A stretch of DNA of 64,000 bases from Anadara kagoshimensis (taxonomy: Eukaryota > Mollusca > Bivalvia > Arcoida > Arcidae), in NCBI GenBank assembly GCA_021292105.1, contig CM037867.1, positions 11,046,721 to 11,110,720 on the forward strand, written 5' to 3'. A program made the position numbers and the translations under genes. How positions within the stretch are numbered: the stretch's first letter is position 1; the number at the start of each line of letters is the position of its first letter. This document shows, piece by piece, positions 31,204 through 42,930 of the stretch. Below the pieces are notes generated by a model. It saw only the letters and a program-made list of their open reading frames with translations. It did not search any database and was not told where the DNA came from.

Positions 31204-31658
31204 TTAATTAGATCGTGAATCCCGTGGATCATCAACAGAAAAACCAAATATGAAAGAGGAGTCTGAAAAGGGAACTCCGTCAACATCTGGGTGATTTGCA
31301 TTCTTCAAGTAAAATGGTGTCATTTTCTTGTCATTAACTTCGCGATAAGGCTTTGAATTAAACATGTCTAAGTTTACAAATGCTTTATCGTTTAGTTTAT
31401 CCTGGTATCTTTTATAATCTTCCAATTTTGATAGCGATGGTTCCTTTAAGACTGGTCCTACAAATGGAGGCCAGAATCGTTTGGTTGGCTGCATTGCTTC
31501 CGTGTCTTGATAACGATCGATTGGTTGAGACGAACGCTTCCCTAGATACACATAGATACAGCATTCACATCGCTTTGGTCTGTTTGGCATTTTCATACAG
31601 TATTCATGTGGACAGTCACATGTTGCCTCTGTAGTAGAGAAGAGCCCAATCAGATTCA
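31204..31658 (-). CDS. Cysteine-rich secreted protein or prohormone, exon with stop (paralogue)
   Basis: On the minus strand a pyrimidine-rich acceptor (ATTATCTGTTGTAG) precedes a phase-1 exon of about 150 codons ending in a TAA. It lacks its own ATG. After VNLIGLFSTTEA come the six cysteines with spacing C-x-C-x4-C-x9-C-x-C-C (CDCP, CMK, KRCECC), then IYVYLGKRSSQP. Compared with the exon at 8,645 the spacing, the CMK and KRC pairs and GKRS are conserved while most other positions differ, as expected of diverged genes under selection. The tail is longer and charged, with a second dibasic site (TKRFWPPF). Gly-Lys-Arg suggests amidation after cleavage, so a neuropeptide-like precursor is possible, but this is inference. 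The two paralogues are tail to tail, about 22 kb apart, with the LTR element between them. Confidence 0.7.
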
Positions 31659-32044
31659 CTACAACAGATAATATAAAAGAAATTTAACATGCAAATATAT
31701 GATATACTTTTTAAAGAAATAGCATAATGAACACAAAAATGTTAAGTTACAAAATAGAAGTAATTTTAACGATTTCCCTTTGTTTTACGTAATACCCTTT
31801 ACGCTTAATACGAAAATAATATTCCAAGAATATGCGACTTAAATGCTATAAAGATAAAACAACCATATTTTGACCGATGATTATGAAAGCCATGGCTATG
31901 GAATGTCACTGGATTAAATGACGAAATAATGTTCTGTGATAGTAGCTTTTGCTTTATTTACACCCTGTGATCCATGAATAGGTACATTTTGTAGAATCAA
32001 AGATACATGCGTAATCATCTGCCCAAGCTTATAAGTTGCAACTG

Positions 32045-32101
32045 AATTGAATGTATTCCAGCAAAAGAAACCCACAAAAGGAACAAGACAATGAAGACCA
32101 T
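32045..32101 (-). CDS. Candidate signal-peptide exon (low support)
   Basis: An ATG at 32,101 on the minus strand opens MVFIVLFLLWVSFAGIHS, a good signal-peptide shape with small residues at the end, about 390 bases upstream of the cysteine-rich exon. Possible donors in it are not phase 1, so it does not splice cleanly to 31,658. Hydrophobic frames are easy to get by chance in T-rich DNA. I list it because of its place and shape. Confidence 0.2.
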
Positions 32102-32569
32102 TAACAACAAGTTACATAGAATAGGCGATAGAAAATAGTTAATTAATTTTATGTTTAATATAATTGCAGATATTTGTACAAAGTGGTGAAATAAAGTGTG
32201 TATGGATGTTTTCTTTGTCTATTTCATATTTTTGTAAAAATGTTTAAAAAATCAAAACAAAAAACACCTTTATTTCCAAAGATATATGGTATATTCTAAA
32301 TGAATCAATTTAAGTGTGTACGATTTAAGCGCAAATTATAATTCGGTGATTTCACGTGGACGTGTATAAGTGTAAATTTCTTTAATACTTTGTGCGTTAT
32401 GGTTCTTTTTAATTTGGTTGTGGAATTCAATTAGCGCTATTGTATTATCGAGATTAGCACACCGCTAGAATAATATGTTTTGTATGATCAATCTATTTTT
32501 AAACTGCACAATAAGGCCCCATAGGAATTTCTGTAAATCTTATTGTCAAGATTAAATCGACAAATGTGA

Positions 32570-32655
32570 AAACTTTAAAAACTGACAAATTAAATAAAAC
32601 ATATGAATTTCTCACAGGAAAATGAGGCCAGGTGATCCGGAAAAGTAAGTACATT
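32570..32655 (-). mobile_element. Element P fragment (3' untranslated part)
   Basis: GTGAAAACTTTAAAAACTGAC through GAGGCCAGGTGATCCGGAAA corresponds to the reverse complement of the 3' untranslated region. The terminal 49-mer is degraded. Confidence 0.55.
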
Positions 32656-33152
32656 AAAGAATTGGAATATGGCAAATTCATTATCACTACGAGTGGCTAA
32701 ATCTGATTTTTTTTCCCTACTAACATACGATTTCCTAAGATTTTTAGGGTTATTATTCATTTATTCTGAAATGGAGGTGAAATTGAAAGGAACAATGTAG
32801 TACATTTCTAAATTATCTAGTGTCTTGATAAAGGCCGTAAAGCCGAAATATCGACTAAGAGTTAATTTTATATTATCATTTTCAAAAGGATATTCCCCTC
32901 AAGGCATAATGTTAAGAAAGTTATATTATTCTTTGATCATGTGGGTGCCTAAGAAGAATAAAATGTAAAAAAAAAAAAAAAAAAACAATTAATATTAATG
33001 TGAGATAGAAATTGTTATCCAACACTTCAGCATAATTATCTGTAGATCTAAACAAAATTAGCGTAGGCGGTGTTACAGTAACCCAAATGTACTGATAGGT
33101 CTCGTAAAGAACAGTTAAAACAGTTAGTTGTGTGAGAGGTTTTACCACTACG

Positions 33153-33357
33153 AACGCTCAGTTGGTACAGCTCTCGATTCGTATGCAGGGGGTCGTGGGT
33201 TTGAAACCTAGCGTGTGTCTGATTAAGACTAAAAATTGTGACTTCATTATCATGAAGATACAATAGAAAGAGACATTAAAAACCGATTTCCGTGTCACAG
33301 CGGGGGTTGAATCCGCATTTGCACATTGGCCCGAGTTCACTATGAAGGTACAAACAT
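33153..33357 (+). mobile_element. tRNA-derived SINE
   Basis: Box A GCTCAGTTGGTACAGC and box B GTGGGTTTGAAACC are spaced as in a tRNA. The body contains CCGTGTCACAGCGGGGGTTG, CCCGAGTTCACTATGAAGG and other pieces of the bivalve-type SINE body. An element P terminus follows directly. Confidence 0.6.
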
Positions 33358-33405
33358 AGACTTCACTTCTGGATTGTGGCTCCTACATGGATTAGTATGT
33401 TTGTT
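33358..33405 (+). mobile_element. Element P terminal fragment
   Basis: Only the last 48 bases of the element are present (ACTTCACTTCTGGATTGTGG through ATTAGTATGTTTGTTTTTT), a single satellite monomer. Confidence 0.65.
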
Positions 33406-35189
33406 TTTTAAAAATTAACAAAGTAAAAACTCAGATTTTTTTTAAATCCTATCTAAGCCATGACATTCTATGGACTTGTGTGACAGTGGCTTGTGTGGGA
33501 ATATATAAAAAACATATACGCAACTTCACGGAGCATGCATACAAATATATTATTATTATTAATATTATTATGATTGTGTGCCGATGGTCAATGTACCATT
33601 GACAAACAGAAAAGCCAATGATAATACTACTGCCGCCATTTGGTGAAGGTCAACTGTGTGTAAGCATATGATTGATTTAGAGTACTGCACATATATATAC
33701 AAGATACGTCTTGAATTTGTTAAGAAACATACCCTAAACTTTACGGTCCCTTACATCACAAAATGACCTTATACTCATACAAGATCAATTTCACGTAATC
33801 ATTAGTTTGTAAATGAAAGCGTCCGATTTTCTTGGAATATGTAATTAAAAATAAAGACACAAGTATGGTTATGTTAATGCTTTGCAAACGTATTTGTTAA
33901 AACTCGGTTTCTGCCCCGAGTAACTGCCAATTCCATTAGCAGTTTGAGCTACTTCCTGTAAGAAAATAAAATGAGTTATCATTCAATTTTTGGAAAAGTA
34001 TGAGAACATGGTGCGAGATATAGATTTGATCTCAGACCGAGTGGACGGTATAGGCCCGAGTTTGTATACCATGTGACCCCTGTTCCAGACATGTCCAAAT
34101 CTTTTGTATCGAAGTAAATATTATACTAGATATACAAAATCAAGAAATATTCTACCATCAGATAAAATGGACCAAAATTCTAGTTTGGTAATGTAAATGA
34201 ACGATACCAATATATCTTAATGCCTTTTTCGCAAACTATATTTTAGATATAAAGAGAATGTATGAAGAGTTTCAGATCAAGATAAGGAAATTCCAGTCGA
34301 GCCGTTTGAGATGAAAATGTCTGACCACGAGATTAAAATTTCCTTATCTCGGTCCAAATGAGTATTTTTCTCGAATATAGATTCTAATCTTAGCCTAAGG
34401 GCATTGAAATTTCCCCACTACAAAGCAAATATGTTTCCAGCGGATGAATACATGTTTGACGTAATGATGTATAATCATCAATATCGTGTTACTCGGAGCA
34501 GAAATGTGAGCCTACGCTAGTAAAACTAACAACAATATACAATTTCTTTTTTATATACTGATATAATTTTTATAACAAATAATAAAAATAAAATAGAATT
34601 AGAAAGTGATAGAAACCAGTTTTAAGAGAAATAGCTTTAATATGTTATGATATCCCTCGGATCATGAATTACGTCCCTTACTTTTATTGAAAAAGTAGTC
34701 ACTGTTGCACTGAGATACCCTACACGTGCTCACGCAGGTTGCGATATGGAAAAAATATCGAACCACCTATCCCGTGAGATTAATCTGTCACAAATGCGAG
34801 AAATATATATCCTGTTTGTATCCATAATGTTATATATTTAAGGCGTTTATGATATAAACCTACAACAATAAAATATTTATTTTTGTACAACATCATAACT
34901 TTATAGCAATCTAATATGTTTTTGTTGTTTGAATCGCATTGTTAGTTTTTTTCATATCACGAATATTGATATAATTAATTAAAAGTAATTCAAATTGTTG
35001 TCACTTTGAGAAATTCTCACAAAAGCCATCTATGTTGCTCATGTGCAAAAAGGCAATAATATACATTGTATGCTAACAATAGATTCTAAATAAGTATAAT
35101 TAATTAGTCCTGCCGGGGTAAACATATTGATTTATTATTGTGGGATCGGTATCATAAGTGCTACAAAGTCGTTTTTCGTTTTTCTTTTC
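33406..35189. other. No gene recognised
   Basis: AT-rich, with a short ATT tract near 33,550. I see no splice-flanked coding segment or transposon ends. Confidence 0.35.
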
Positions 35190-35405
35190 TTGTCCATGAT
35201 TGCTCTGGATATATTTGACGTCTCATACTTTCGTGTTCCTTTTACTAATTTTTTATTACACACGTTGCGGGTGTAGGTAGCTGCCCAGGTGGTGCTTACC
35301 CTTCCCTGGTGAAAGTCCACGTGTTTATCCTAACTTGTCAGTTTCAAAGTTTTATCGTGCTTCTGGATTGTGTATCGATCATAGATTAGTATGTTTGTTT
35401 TTTAT
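35190..35405 (+). mobile_element. Element P fragment (3' end)
   Basis: The fragment runs from the last RT codons (TGCTCTGGATATATTTGACG) to AGATTAGTATGTTTGTTTTT. The hairpin region has a short deletion (GGTGCTTACCCTTCCCTGG). A second partial terminus in the same orientation lies at 35,507-35,568. Confidence 0.7.
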
Positions 35406-35506
35406 TTTATGTGCAAAGGAATGCATGTACCGACATTTTATAGTTGATTGAATAATCTGCTGCTGGACTTGTACGGGTTTGGTTTTAATTAATTGCCGCT
35501 TTTTAA

Positions 35507-35568
35507 AGTTTTTACTTTTCCTTGGGGATTGTAATTTGAACATGGACCAGTATGTTTATGTTTTATTA
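35507..35568 (+). mobile_element. Element P terminal fragment
   Basis: AAAGTTTTTACTTTTCCTTG through GGACCAGTATGTTTATG, i.e. one satellite monomer plus a few bases upstream. The 500 bases that follow hold nothing recognised. Confidence 0.55.
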
Positions 35569-36064
35569 AAATGCTATGGTTAATGTAAGTTAAGCATATA
35601 TGGTAATTCGCCTAAACCTCAAGGAGTTTCGCTCAGGTTCTTTTTTGTATAAAAAAATAATAATATATTGTATATTCCTGTATAATCTTTTTTTTTAAAT
35701 ATTTTAAGTGGGCATGACAGGATATGTTGAAATTAAAATTGAATAAAGTCATCTACAGGTAAAACATGTGTATTATTACTACCGAATTAAACAACATACT
35801 AATAATTAAATTAGTAAATAACAGCACAGGATAAAAACGCACTAAGACAACTTAATGTACTGATATAACGGAATTCAGAGGGTATCATTTTTGTTATATC
35901 AAGTTTCCGTCTAATTTCCGTAAAAAACATATCGTCAGAGATATCAATTTTTAACTACCATTGCTTCCTTGTTTTATGCAGTTTTCGTTTAAGGTAGCAT
36001 TACCATGCATATAAGAAAATCTTTTCCAAAAGTCGATACACTTTCTATGGTTAAGGCAATTCAA

Positions 36065-36240
36065 TGATGCACACCAAGATATGCCCAAGTAACAAACCAA
36101 AAGCAAAGTAAAACCCTTTGAAGTTGGCAATTGAAGTAAAACACATAAACTTTCACTAGGGTAGTGAGGCCAAGTACTCCAGATGGGTAAGGACTTTCTG
36201 TTTAGGTAGCTCCTCCCGCAAAGTGTAAAAGGAGTCAAAG
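36065..36240 (-). mobile_element. Element P fragment (3' end), inverted
   Basis: A degraded terminus (CACACCAAGATATGCCCAAG) is followed by the 3' untranslated region (CTTTCACTAGGGTAGTGAGG, GTACTCCAGATGGGTAAGG, then CTCCCGCAAAGTG). Confidence 0.6.
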
Positions 36241-36417
36241 TTGGGCTTCCGAGAGGCCGATATATCATTAGTTTGTGGCAAAAATGTTGCGAGAAATAGA
36301 ATGGAGCTCCTGCCAAACTACTGTCAAGTAATAGCTTTGGGCGAAATAAGCTGTTGATTCAACATCTGTTTGTTGATTTGAAATAGCTGTACTGTATTGT
36401 TTCCTTATAGATAGGAA

Positions 36418-36555
36418 CTATCAAACACCAATCCATGTCCAAATCACAATCCCAAAGCAAATGGAAAACTCGCTGATTCAAACACGTGAACTTGTATGCG
36501 AGGACAGGTGCTCTTTAAGGGACAGCAGGTCCTGCTTAGCTAGCTACACTAAATA
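36418..36555 (-). mobile_element. Element P fragment (3' end), inverted
   Basis: ACCAATCCATGTCCAAATCA through AACACGTGAACTTG and TTAGCTAGCTACAC. The CCAAAGCAAA variant is the one seen in the best-preserved satellite monomers. Confidence 0.65.
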
Positions 36556-37461
36556 CCAAATGTCATGTATATGAACATTACATCGATAAACAAATCACAT
36601 ATATTGTCATTTTGAAATTACTTTTTAATTTGTGTTATATGCCTTGGTTAACCTTTGGCATACCTATATATTAAATTACTTATAATATCTATTTATGATA
36701 TGTATAGATGGATCATAAACGTTGAATATTCAATATCATTTTTTTACAAAACATAACGTATCCACCCAAAGATTAATGAATTTTGATATCCGTGAAATAT
36801 ATAGTACAATCTAATAAAATACTTTATTTGTGGAGTACTAAAATTTCGAATTCCAATGATTACTATTTAAGGCACTTTATATCAGTTAGGTGCATTGAGG
36901 TTGTCTGATTCTCAGCATTGGTAACTATTACTCAACTTTTCAATTTTTCAGCACTAGACGGCCGTTTCGGAATTACATTCTTCATCCGTAGTACTCGGAC
37001 CAAAATTGTGAAATTTAAAATATTTATAAAATTTTATGAAATTCAACTAAAACAATACATTGTACAATAAAGCATAGTTTACTTTATTGTGAATTTAAAA
37101 AATTCATAAAGCAGAACAACATTTTTATTACCAATGATTGTCTGAAAATATTATGTATTGCCTTCTGGGTTATTTTACCTTTCTTACGTAGATAGATATC
37201 ATTATCAGCAGTATTTATTCAACAAGCCCAGTATCGTAATTTTTACTAAACACAATTTAATTTGGCATAGGCCATTCGTAATTAGCTTTTTAGATTTTGA
37301 TTTGAACATAGACGATATATTTGTGGTTGAACGGGTGTTTTCATGATAAAAAGCTGAAGCCTTCTTGCAATTTGAAGAATTATAATTGTGTTTTTGAGAT
37401 GAAAAGCTATTTAATTCATGCTGTATATCCATAGCCTTCCCTATATGACACCATAAGTAAT
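36556..37461. other. No gene recognised
   Basis: A palindromic-looking motif TTTCGGAATTACATTCTTCA at about 36,965 recalls sequence near the ends of some retroelements, but nothing could be delimited. Confidence 0.3.
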
Positions 37462-37542
37462 AATATAAAACAAACATAGTAATCCATGTATGAATCACAA
37501 TCCAGAAGCAAAGCAAAAGCTTTGGAACTGACAAGTTAGGTT
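37462..37542 (-). mobile_element. Element P terminal fragment, inverted
   Basis: AAAACAAACATAGTAATCCA through AGCTTTGGAACTGACAAGTT. About 80 bases remain, bounded abruptly on the right by AT-rich DNA. Confidence 0.65.
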
Positions 37543-37830
37543 TTATTATTCAAATGTTGTAGATAAAGAAATATGCAAAAGCATTACGCTAATAAATGAA
37601 ATATTATTCAATGAATTAATAAATAATTAAAATAAACAATAATATTTTCAGCTATTTATTTAGTAAATAACTTTTAGCTAATATATGCGGATTCTGATCA
37701 AATGTTTTAAATAATGAACGTTTTTATTCAAAATATTAATCCGAAACGGAAAGTAATTAAGTGTATGTACAAATACGTTTATGTACAATAGCCCAGAAAT
37801 TACTACACCATGTGTATTCTTTCAATGATA

Positions 37831-38196
37831 TACACTATCCTCCATAAATTATCATACATCTTTAAAAATGGCCCTATCATGACAGACTCAAAATCTCATA
37901 GATTAAATTGTTAAAAACCTTATAAGACTTAGGTTGGGCGTTTTTCAGCTAAAAAAGTATTTTTATCTTAAAAGATGTATTTTTTATATTTTCGCCAAAA
38001 TTTCAGAAAAATAAAAAAATTGATTTTCAATAAAAACAACTTTAGTACATACATTTAGATCATTCAGATATCATTTTCAAATAAAGGAAAAACTTCAAAA
38101 TTTCAATTGTATGAAAAGAATCTGATATGATGATTATAATGTAAACAAACATATGGTAAATATAAATTTGTAAAGTTATTTATGAATGACAATGTA
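37831..38196. mobile_element. MITE (family M, copy 2)
   Basis: The left end TACACTATCCTCCATAAATT and a degraded right end (TTATTTATGAATGACAATGTA) match copy 1 at 10,362-10,645. The interiors share TTCAGAAAA, TACATACATTTAGAT and CAACTTCAATATTTCAATT-like pieces. A roughly 90-bp stretch has no counterpart in copy 1. Confidence 0.65.
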
Positions 38197-38246
38197 TGAA
38201 TACACTCACGCATCTGCCAATTGTTCGAAAATACACACTTCGTATA

Positions 38247-38275
38247 ATTATTATTATTATTATTATTATTATTAA
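38247..38275. repeat. (ATT)n microsatellite
   Basis: About nine ATT repeats. The following 580 bases hold nothing recognised. Confidence 0.85.
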
Positions 38276-38857
38276 ACACTTTCATAAAATGTTTTTATAC
38301 ATTCGGGGCTGGGATTTTATCTAGTTTCCAGAACGTAATGACAATATGGAATGTATCATTGGTCGATTTGACTGAGATTTCTTTTTACATGATACGATAT
38401 TTAAAGCATTTTTTGATTGTTTTATATTTTATTAAAGAACTTGAACACCCTTGCCATAAGTAAACGCATGTTAATCAAAAGAATTACAACTTGCTAACGC
38501 CGTGTTTGCATTGTCTAACACAAAACCAAACTAATAAAGCATAAATAAGTTTAAAAAGGAATGTACTCTCTCGTCAATTTTTTTGCTTTTTGCAAGGGTA
38601 TAATCTCCAACAATATGTCGAGTACTAGCATTCGTAAAATCAAGACTTTATTACGTTGAAGTGTACCCGTTTTAAACATAATGAGGTTTTGTTCAGCAAC
38701 CAACAACTTTAAAATCGAAAGTTCATAAATCCAAGCAAACGGATATGTATTAAAAATTAAAAAGTTTAAATGTTTTAGTCCAATTCACAAAAAAATGTTG
38801 AAAATATGATCTTGCTCCTTATTTGTGATGTAAAAAATTGAAAAAGTTTCATTCTCA

Positions 38858-39008
38858 ATTTTGATTAAGCTAGCTAAAAAGAGTTCCTTAACCTTCCGGA
38901 CCATCTGGTCTAACTTCCTAGGTAGTAGTTTATGTGTCTGAATTAATTTGGCGTTTCAATGGATTTACTTTGCTTTTGAGATAGGTGTTCGGACATAGAC
39001 TGGTATAT
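38858..39008 (+). mobile_element. Element P fragment (3' end), degraded
   Basis: ATTTTGATTAAGCTAGCTAA, CTTAACCTTCCGGACCATCT and the terminus-like TCGGACATAGACTGGTAT are in family order with many substitutions. Confidence 0.55.
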
Positions 39009-39092
39009 AACTGGAATTTGTTCATATTATTTAAATGTTCACCGCATATTTGTATTTCAAAAAACCCATTATATTCCATTTAAGATATATAA

Positions 39093-39203
39093 TACACAAT
39101 CCAGAAGCAAAGTAAAATTTTGAAAACTGACAAGTTCATTAAAACACGTGAACTTCCTTAGGGTAGTAAACCGGGTAATCCAGAAGCACCTCCTGTTATT
39201 AAT
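39093..39203 (-). mobile_element. Element P fragment (3' end), inverted
   Basis: ACACAATCCAGAAGCAAAGT through AAACACGTGAACTTCC and AGAAGCACCTCCTGTTA. It is followed at once by a (CACT)n microsatellite (39,207-39,229), across which TATTAATTTA is repeated on both sides. Confidence 0.6.
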
Positions 39204-39206
39204 TTA

Positions 39207-39229
39207 CTCACTCACTCACTCACTCACTG
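39207..39229. repeat. (CACT)n microsatellite
   Basis: About five to six CACT repeats flanked on both sides by TTATTAATTTA, which suggests a small duplication. About 700 bases after it show nothing else recognised. Confidence 0.8.
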
Positions 39230-39949
39230 TTATTAATTTATCAGAAATTATCATATTTATATTTATTTAATATTCATAAGAAAGTGTCCATACAAAGAAT
39301 ATGTAGCTTCACAAGCTAAAATAGTTTTAAGTTCATGGCCTTTTATTATCAAGAAGAGTTGTTACTTACCGAAATCTTTAAGTCTTTAATTTAGAAGAAT
39401 AATTTTTAGAGAATAGTTGTTACTTTCATATAAACTTTCTTGCCATATATGATGCATTTAAAAACGACAGTTTAACATCATTAAGATATGGGAAATATGT
39501 CTAAATTTAAAGCAGGTGTAGTAATAATAAGAATAAAAAATCCAATTTACATGTTGGAAAATCAAAATATTCAAATTTAGGAGGAGAAGCAAATGTTTTG
39601 GATCGATCTGTATATTTTTTTCAAGATAACAGGGAAATAAGAATGTAGTTATGGCGAAGTATAAATATAAATTATTTTTATTGTTCAGGCAACCACACGT
39701 TGCACATTTTATATCAATGCATTAGTATCCATTAAAACCATCTCATGTTTAAAACAAATTATTTATTTAATTATGGTCATTACAGAATACTAGAATACAA
39801 AATTTAATTCAATTTTACCCCATCGAAACCATTTAGTTATTATCTGTTGCCGTTAACTAATATCAGTAAGAAAATATTTTAATGAAAAATGGAAGTTGTA
39901 AGTTAAACCATTATCCGTGCTCACATCTTTAACATAAAGAAAACAGAAA

Positions 39950-40215
39950 CTAACATAACAGTGGATGTCCAAAAAGCAACCCAAAGGCAAAGTAAAAACT
40001 TTCAAAACTGAGAAATTAGATAAATACTCAAACTTCACCAGGAATGTGAGGTCGTTTGCATAGAAGGGTATATATATCTCTTGTTCAGTAAGCTACTCCC
40101 GCCACGTGTGTTATCAAAATTGCAAATGTAAAGAACGTGAACAGTAGGATATTAAAAGTATATTCAGATATTCAGGATAATCTAGGATACAGAGACGTCA
40201 TACTGAGATAATTAT
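39950..40215 (-). mobile_element. Element P fragment (3' end), inverted, degraded
   Basis: The sequence runs ACATAACAGTGGATGTCC, then GCAAAGTAAAAACTTTC, CCGCCACGTGTGTTATC, and ATAATCTAGGATACAGAGAC, the reverse complement of the last RT codons. Confidence 0.6.
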
Positions 40216-40394
40216 AACACAATCAGTTAGAAGAAAAGTCGTCAAGTTATGATTATGGTCTTAATCTATAGTCTTTATATTGACTATATAGGAAATAGTC
40301 GTATTACATGTTTTTAAGTTCTTATGCTTTCAGAAAAGAAAGATAGATCAAATTCCCTACACAGGTCCATTAAACAAAATAGTTTTGAGTTTTT

Positions 40395-41270
40395 AATGTT
40401 GTATATTGAAGATAAATTATATTTTTGAGTGGCAGTTTGGTTATAATATAAATTAATGTTATTATGATTTTTATAATTACAGAGAGATCGACATTGTAAC
40501 AAATTTTGTTCAGAAACTGAACATGATCATGCAATTTCATTTTCAGATATATTATTCAATGACTAGAGCAATATTATTTTTGCAAATCGGTGACTAAAAA
40601 GGAAATTGCAGAATTTCTCTTATAAAATGATTTTATAAGTATTTTTATATACTTTTCGTATACATTTAGGCTTTAAGAAGATAATGTCTCAACACTGGCA
40701 ACATAAAACAAGTTTTTTTCAGTTTTTGCTTTTGTATTTTGTGAAAATATACTTTTGATTGACATGTTGGTAATAATAATAAATTTTGATATAATCTCAC
40801 CGTGGAAGACAATGATATTGTAACAATCTTTGATCAGACACTAAACGTAATCATGTTATTTCATTTTCAGAAATATTATTCACAATGATTATAACACTAC
40901 ATGCATTTTACGCAAACGTCAGTGACCTACATGACTTTATAAGTATTTTTCTTATACTTTTAAGCTGTAAGAAGAGAATGTAGGATCATAGTTTCGACAC
41001 TGATTACATAAAACAAGATAATGATTTTAAGTTTTGCTTTTGTATTTTGAGAAAAATGATACTTTAAAGTGGCATGTTGGTAATAATACAAGATTAGTGT
41101 TAATATGATTCTCAACTTTGAAAAGAGACCGATATTGTAACAATCTTTGTTCAGAAACTGAACGTGATTATGTAATTTCATTATCAGAAACATTATTAAC
41201 AATGACTTTAATTTCATTATACGCACGTGACTGAAAAAGGGGAAATTGCAAAATTGTTCTTTCAACATGA
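40395..41270. repeat. Degenerate tandem repeat, three units of about 310-340 bp
   Basis: Each unit has TTGTATTTTG, a GTGGCATGTTGGTAATAATA-like segment, GATATTGTAACAATCTTTG, CAGAAACTGAACGTGATTA, TTTCATTTTCAGAAATATTA and a GCAAACG..TGACTGA segment. Units start near 40,395, 40,733 and 41,040. Divergence between them is considerable. No coding frame is conserved across units. Confidence 0.7.
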
Positions 41271-42599
41271 CTGTATTGTTCTCGTGCATTTGTAATCTCG
41301 TGATGTCTCTTCATTTATAGTTCGTTTGCCATCTACATATCATATTATTGCTATCACTAATTAGATTTACTGATACAATTTGGTTCTTAAATATGATTAA
41401 ATTTATGTTTAAGATTGATTAAGAATGCCAAAATACGAAGAATTCGCTAAACCTTATCACAACACAATCGAAGCCATCAGTTTCTGATGTGTATAGGAAA
41501 CCGGAATGTCCAGAGAAAACTAACGACTTTCGTCAAGCGGACTGACAACCTTTCTAACACAAGGATCTTCACTGGATAGCATTCGAACATAAACGGAAAG
41601 AGGCGCTTTAGTCTGTAAGCCGATTATTATGACCACTCTTTCACGGAGTAAGTTCAACTACTTAAGAAGAATGATAAATTGTTGTAAAAACCTTTTTTGT
41701 CAAGAGTAAACAAGGTTTAATTTGAACATTTCCTCGTACAATTATTAACCATAACTTTTTTTTTGGAAAATTGATATAACGGATTACACAAGGAAATGTC
41801 CTTAATTCTTAATATATATTTACCTGACAGTATTAAGAAGTATCCCCAGTTCCAAACAGTTGTCATCTGCCTTCGTGTGTGTTATTAAAATTCTTCTCAA
41901 ATCTTATTGCAAAAGCCAGTGCAGTTGGTAAGATCAATTTCAGTTAAGTAGTAATTGCGAATGTTTTAAAGTGAGCAAAGATATCACCTGATATACCGTT
42001 CAAATTGTAACCAGCCTACTGTTTAACCGTGGGTATTTGTATCATTTTACACTATTTCATATAATTATACCGATATCTTTTTCTAATGATGATTAACTTC
42101 ATGATAAATCTCAGAAGGGATTAATAAATTTGGTGTAAAATGTCTCAACATAGATAAAATATGAACTTACATTGATACAAACTGGATACTATTCTTTGAA
42201 TTAAAATGTTTGCACCATCAAAAGTGTTTTAATGGTCTTAAAACGTCTCTGGAATATCTTATTAGAGCTGATTAATCTACTGTAAATTACCATGTAATTC
42301 AATAAGTTAGTCTAGGTTTACAATACAAATGATCAAAAAACAAAATTGAACTATGAAAGGAATGTAGTATACAATCCTAATAAATCAATGAGTCATGTCA
42401 ACAGTTAAATCAATTGGATTTTTTCACTGTAACCTGACGTAAATCAACAGTCTAGCATCATCTGCTCTTCCAAATGACTCATAAACGCTGAATACTTTAG
42501 TCAATTCATTGTAATGACTTTGAAATAAAACATACAGTTGCACATAACATTTTTTCTAGCCACGCTAATGATTGAAATGACCTGTACAACCTTCAATCT
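41271..42599. other. No gene recognised
   Basis: AT-rich, non-repetitive by eye, with no convincing coding segment on either strand. Confidence 0.35.
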
Positions 42600-42930
42600 A
42601 TAAGTACTCTCTTTCCTTACACGCCTTCCTCATATGTGAAAGTTCGAGGATTCAAATCCCGACCGGAGTTTGACTAAAACTTGGAAATAAACATTGGCTG
42701 TTTTTTTGCCACGCACTAGGAATGAAATGAAAATCAGATATAAATAACTGACGCCCCGTATCACGACAGGCGTGACACATTAAGGAATCATCCCTTCATT
42801 TTGCCCTGAGCGCACTACAAAGGTCAAAATTTCTGTCACTTCATCTATAGCTGGTGACGTCTCGAATTAAGTGAAATATTCTTGACAGGCGTAAAACCCT
42901 TTTTATTCAACCAATAAAACCTCGTACATT
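42600..42930 (+). mobile_element. tRNA-derived SINE (family S1, copy 2)
   Basis: Box B AGGATTCAAATCCCGACC is followed by GTTTGACTAAAACTTGGAAA, GCCCCGTATCACGACAGG, TGAGCGCACTACAAAGGTC, ATAGCTGGTGACGTCTCG, TGAAATATTCTTGACAGGCG and a CAACCAAT tail. It is colinear with copy 1 at 14,640-14,975. No clear target duplication was found. Confidence 0.7.

Noticed and set aside
36940..37010. Possible hammerhead-type ribozyme (GATGAAGAATGT..CCGAAAC)
   Set aside because: The required CTGATGA core is absent and the flanking stems do not pair.
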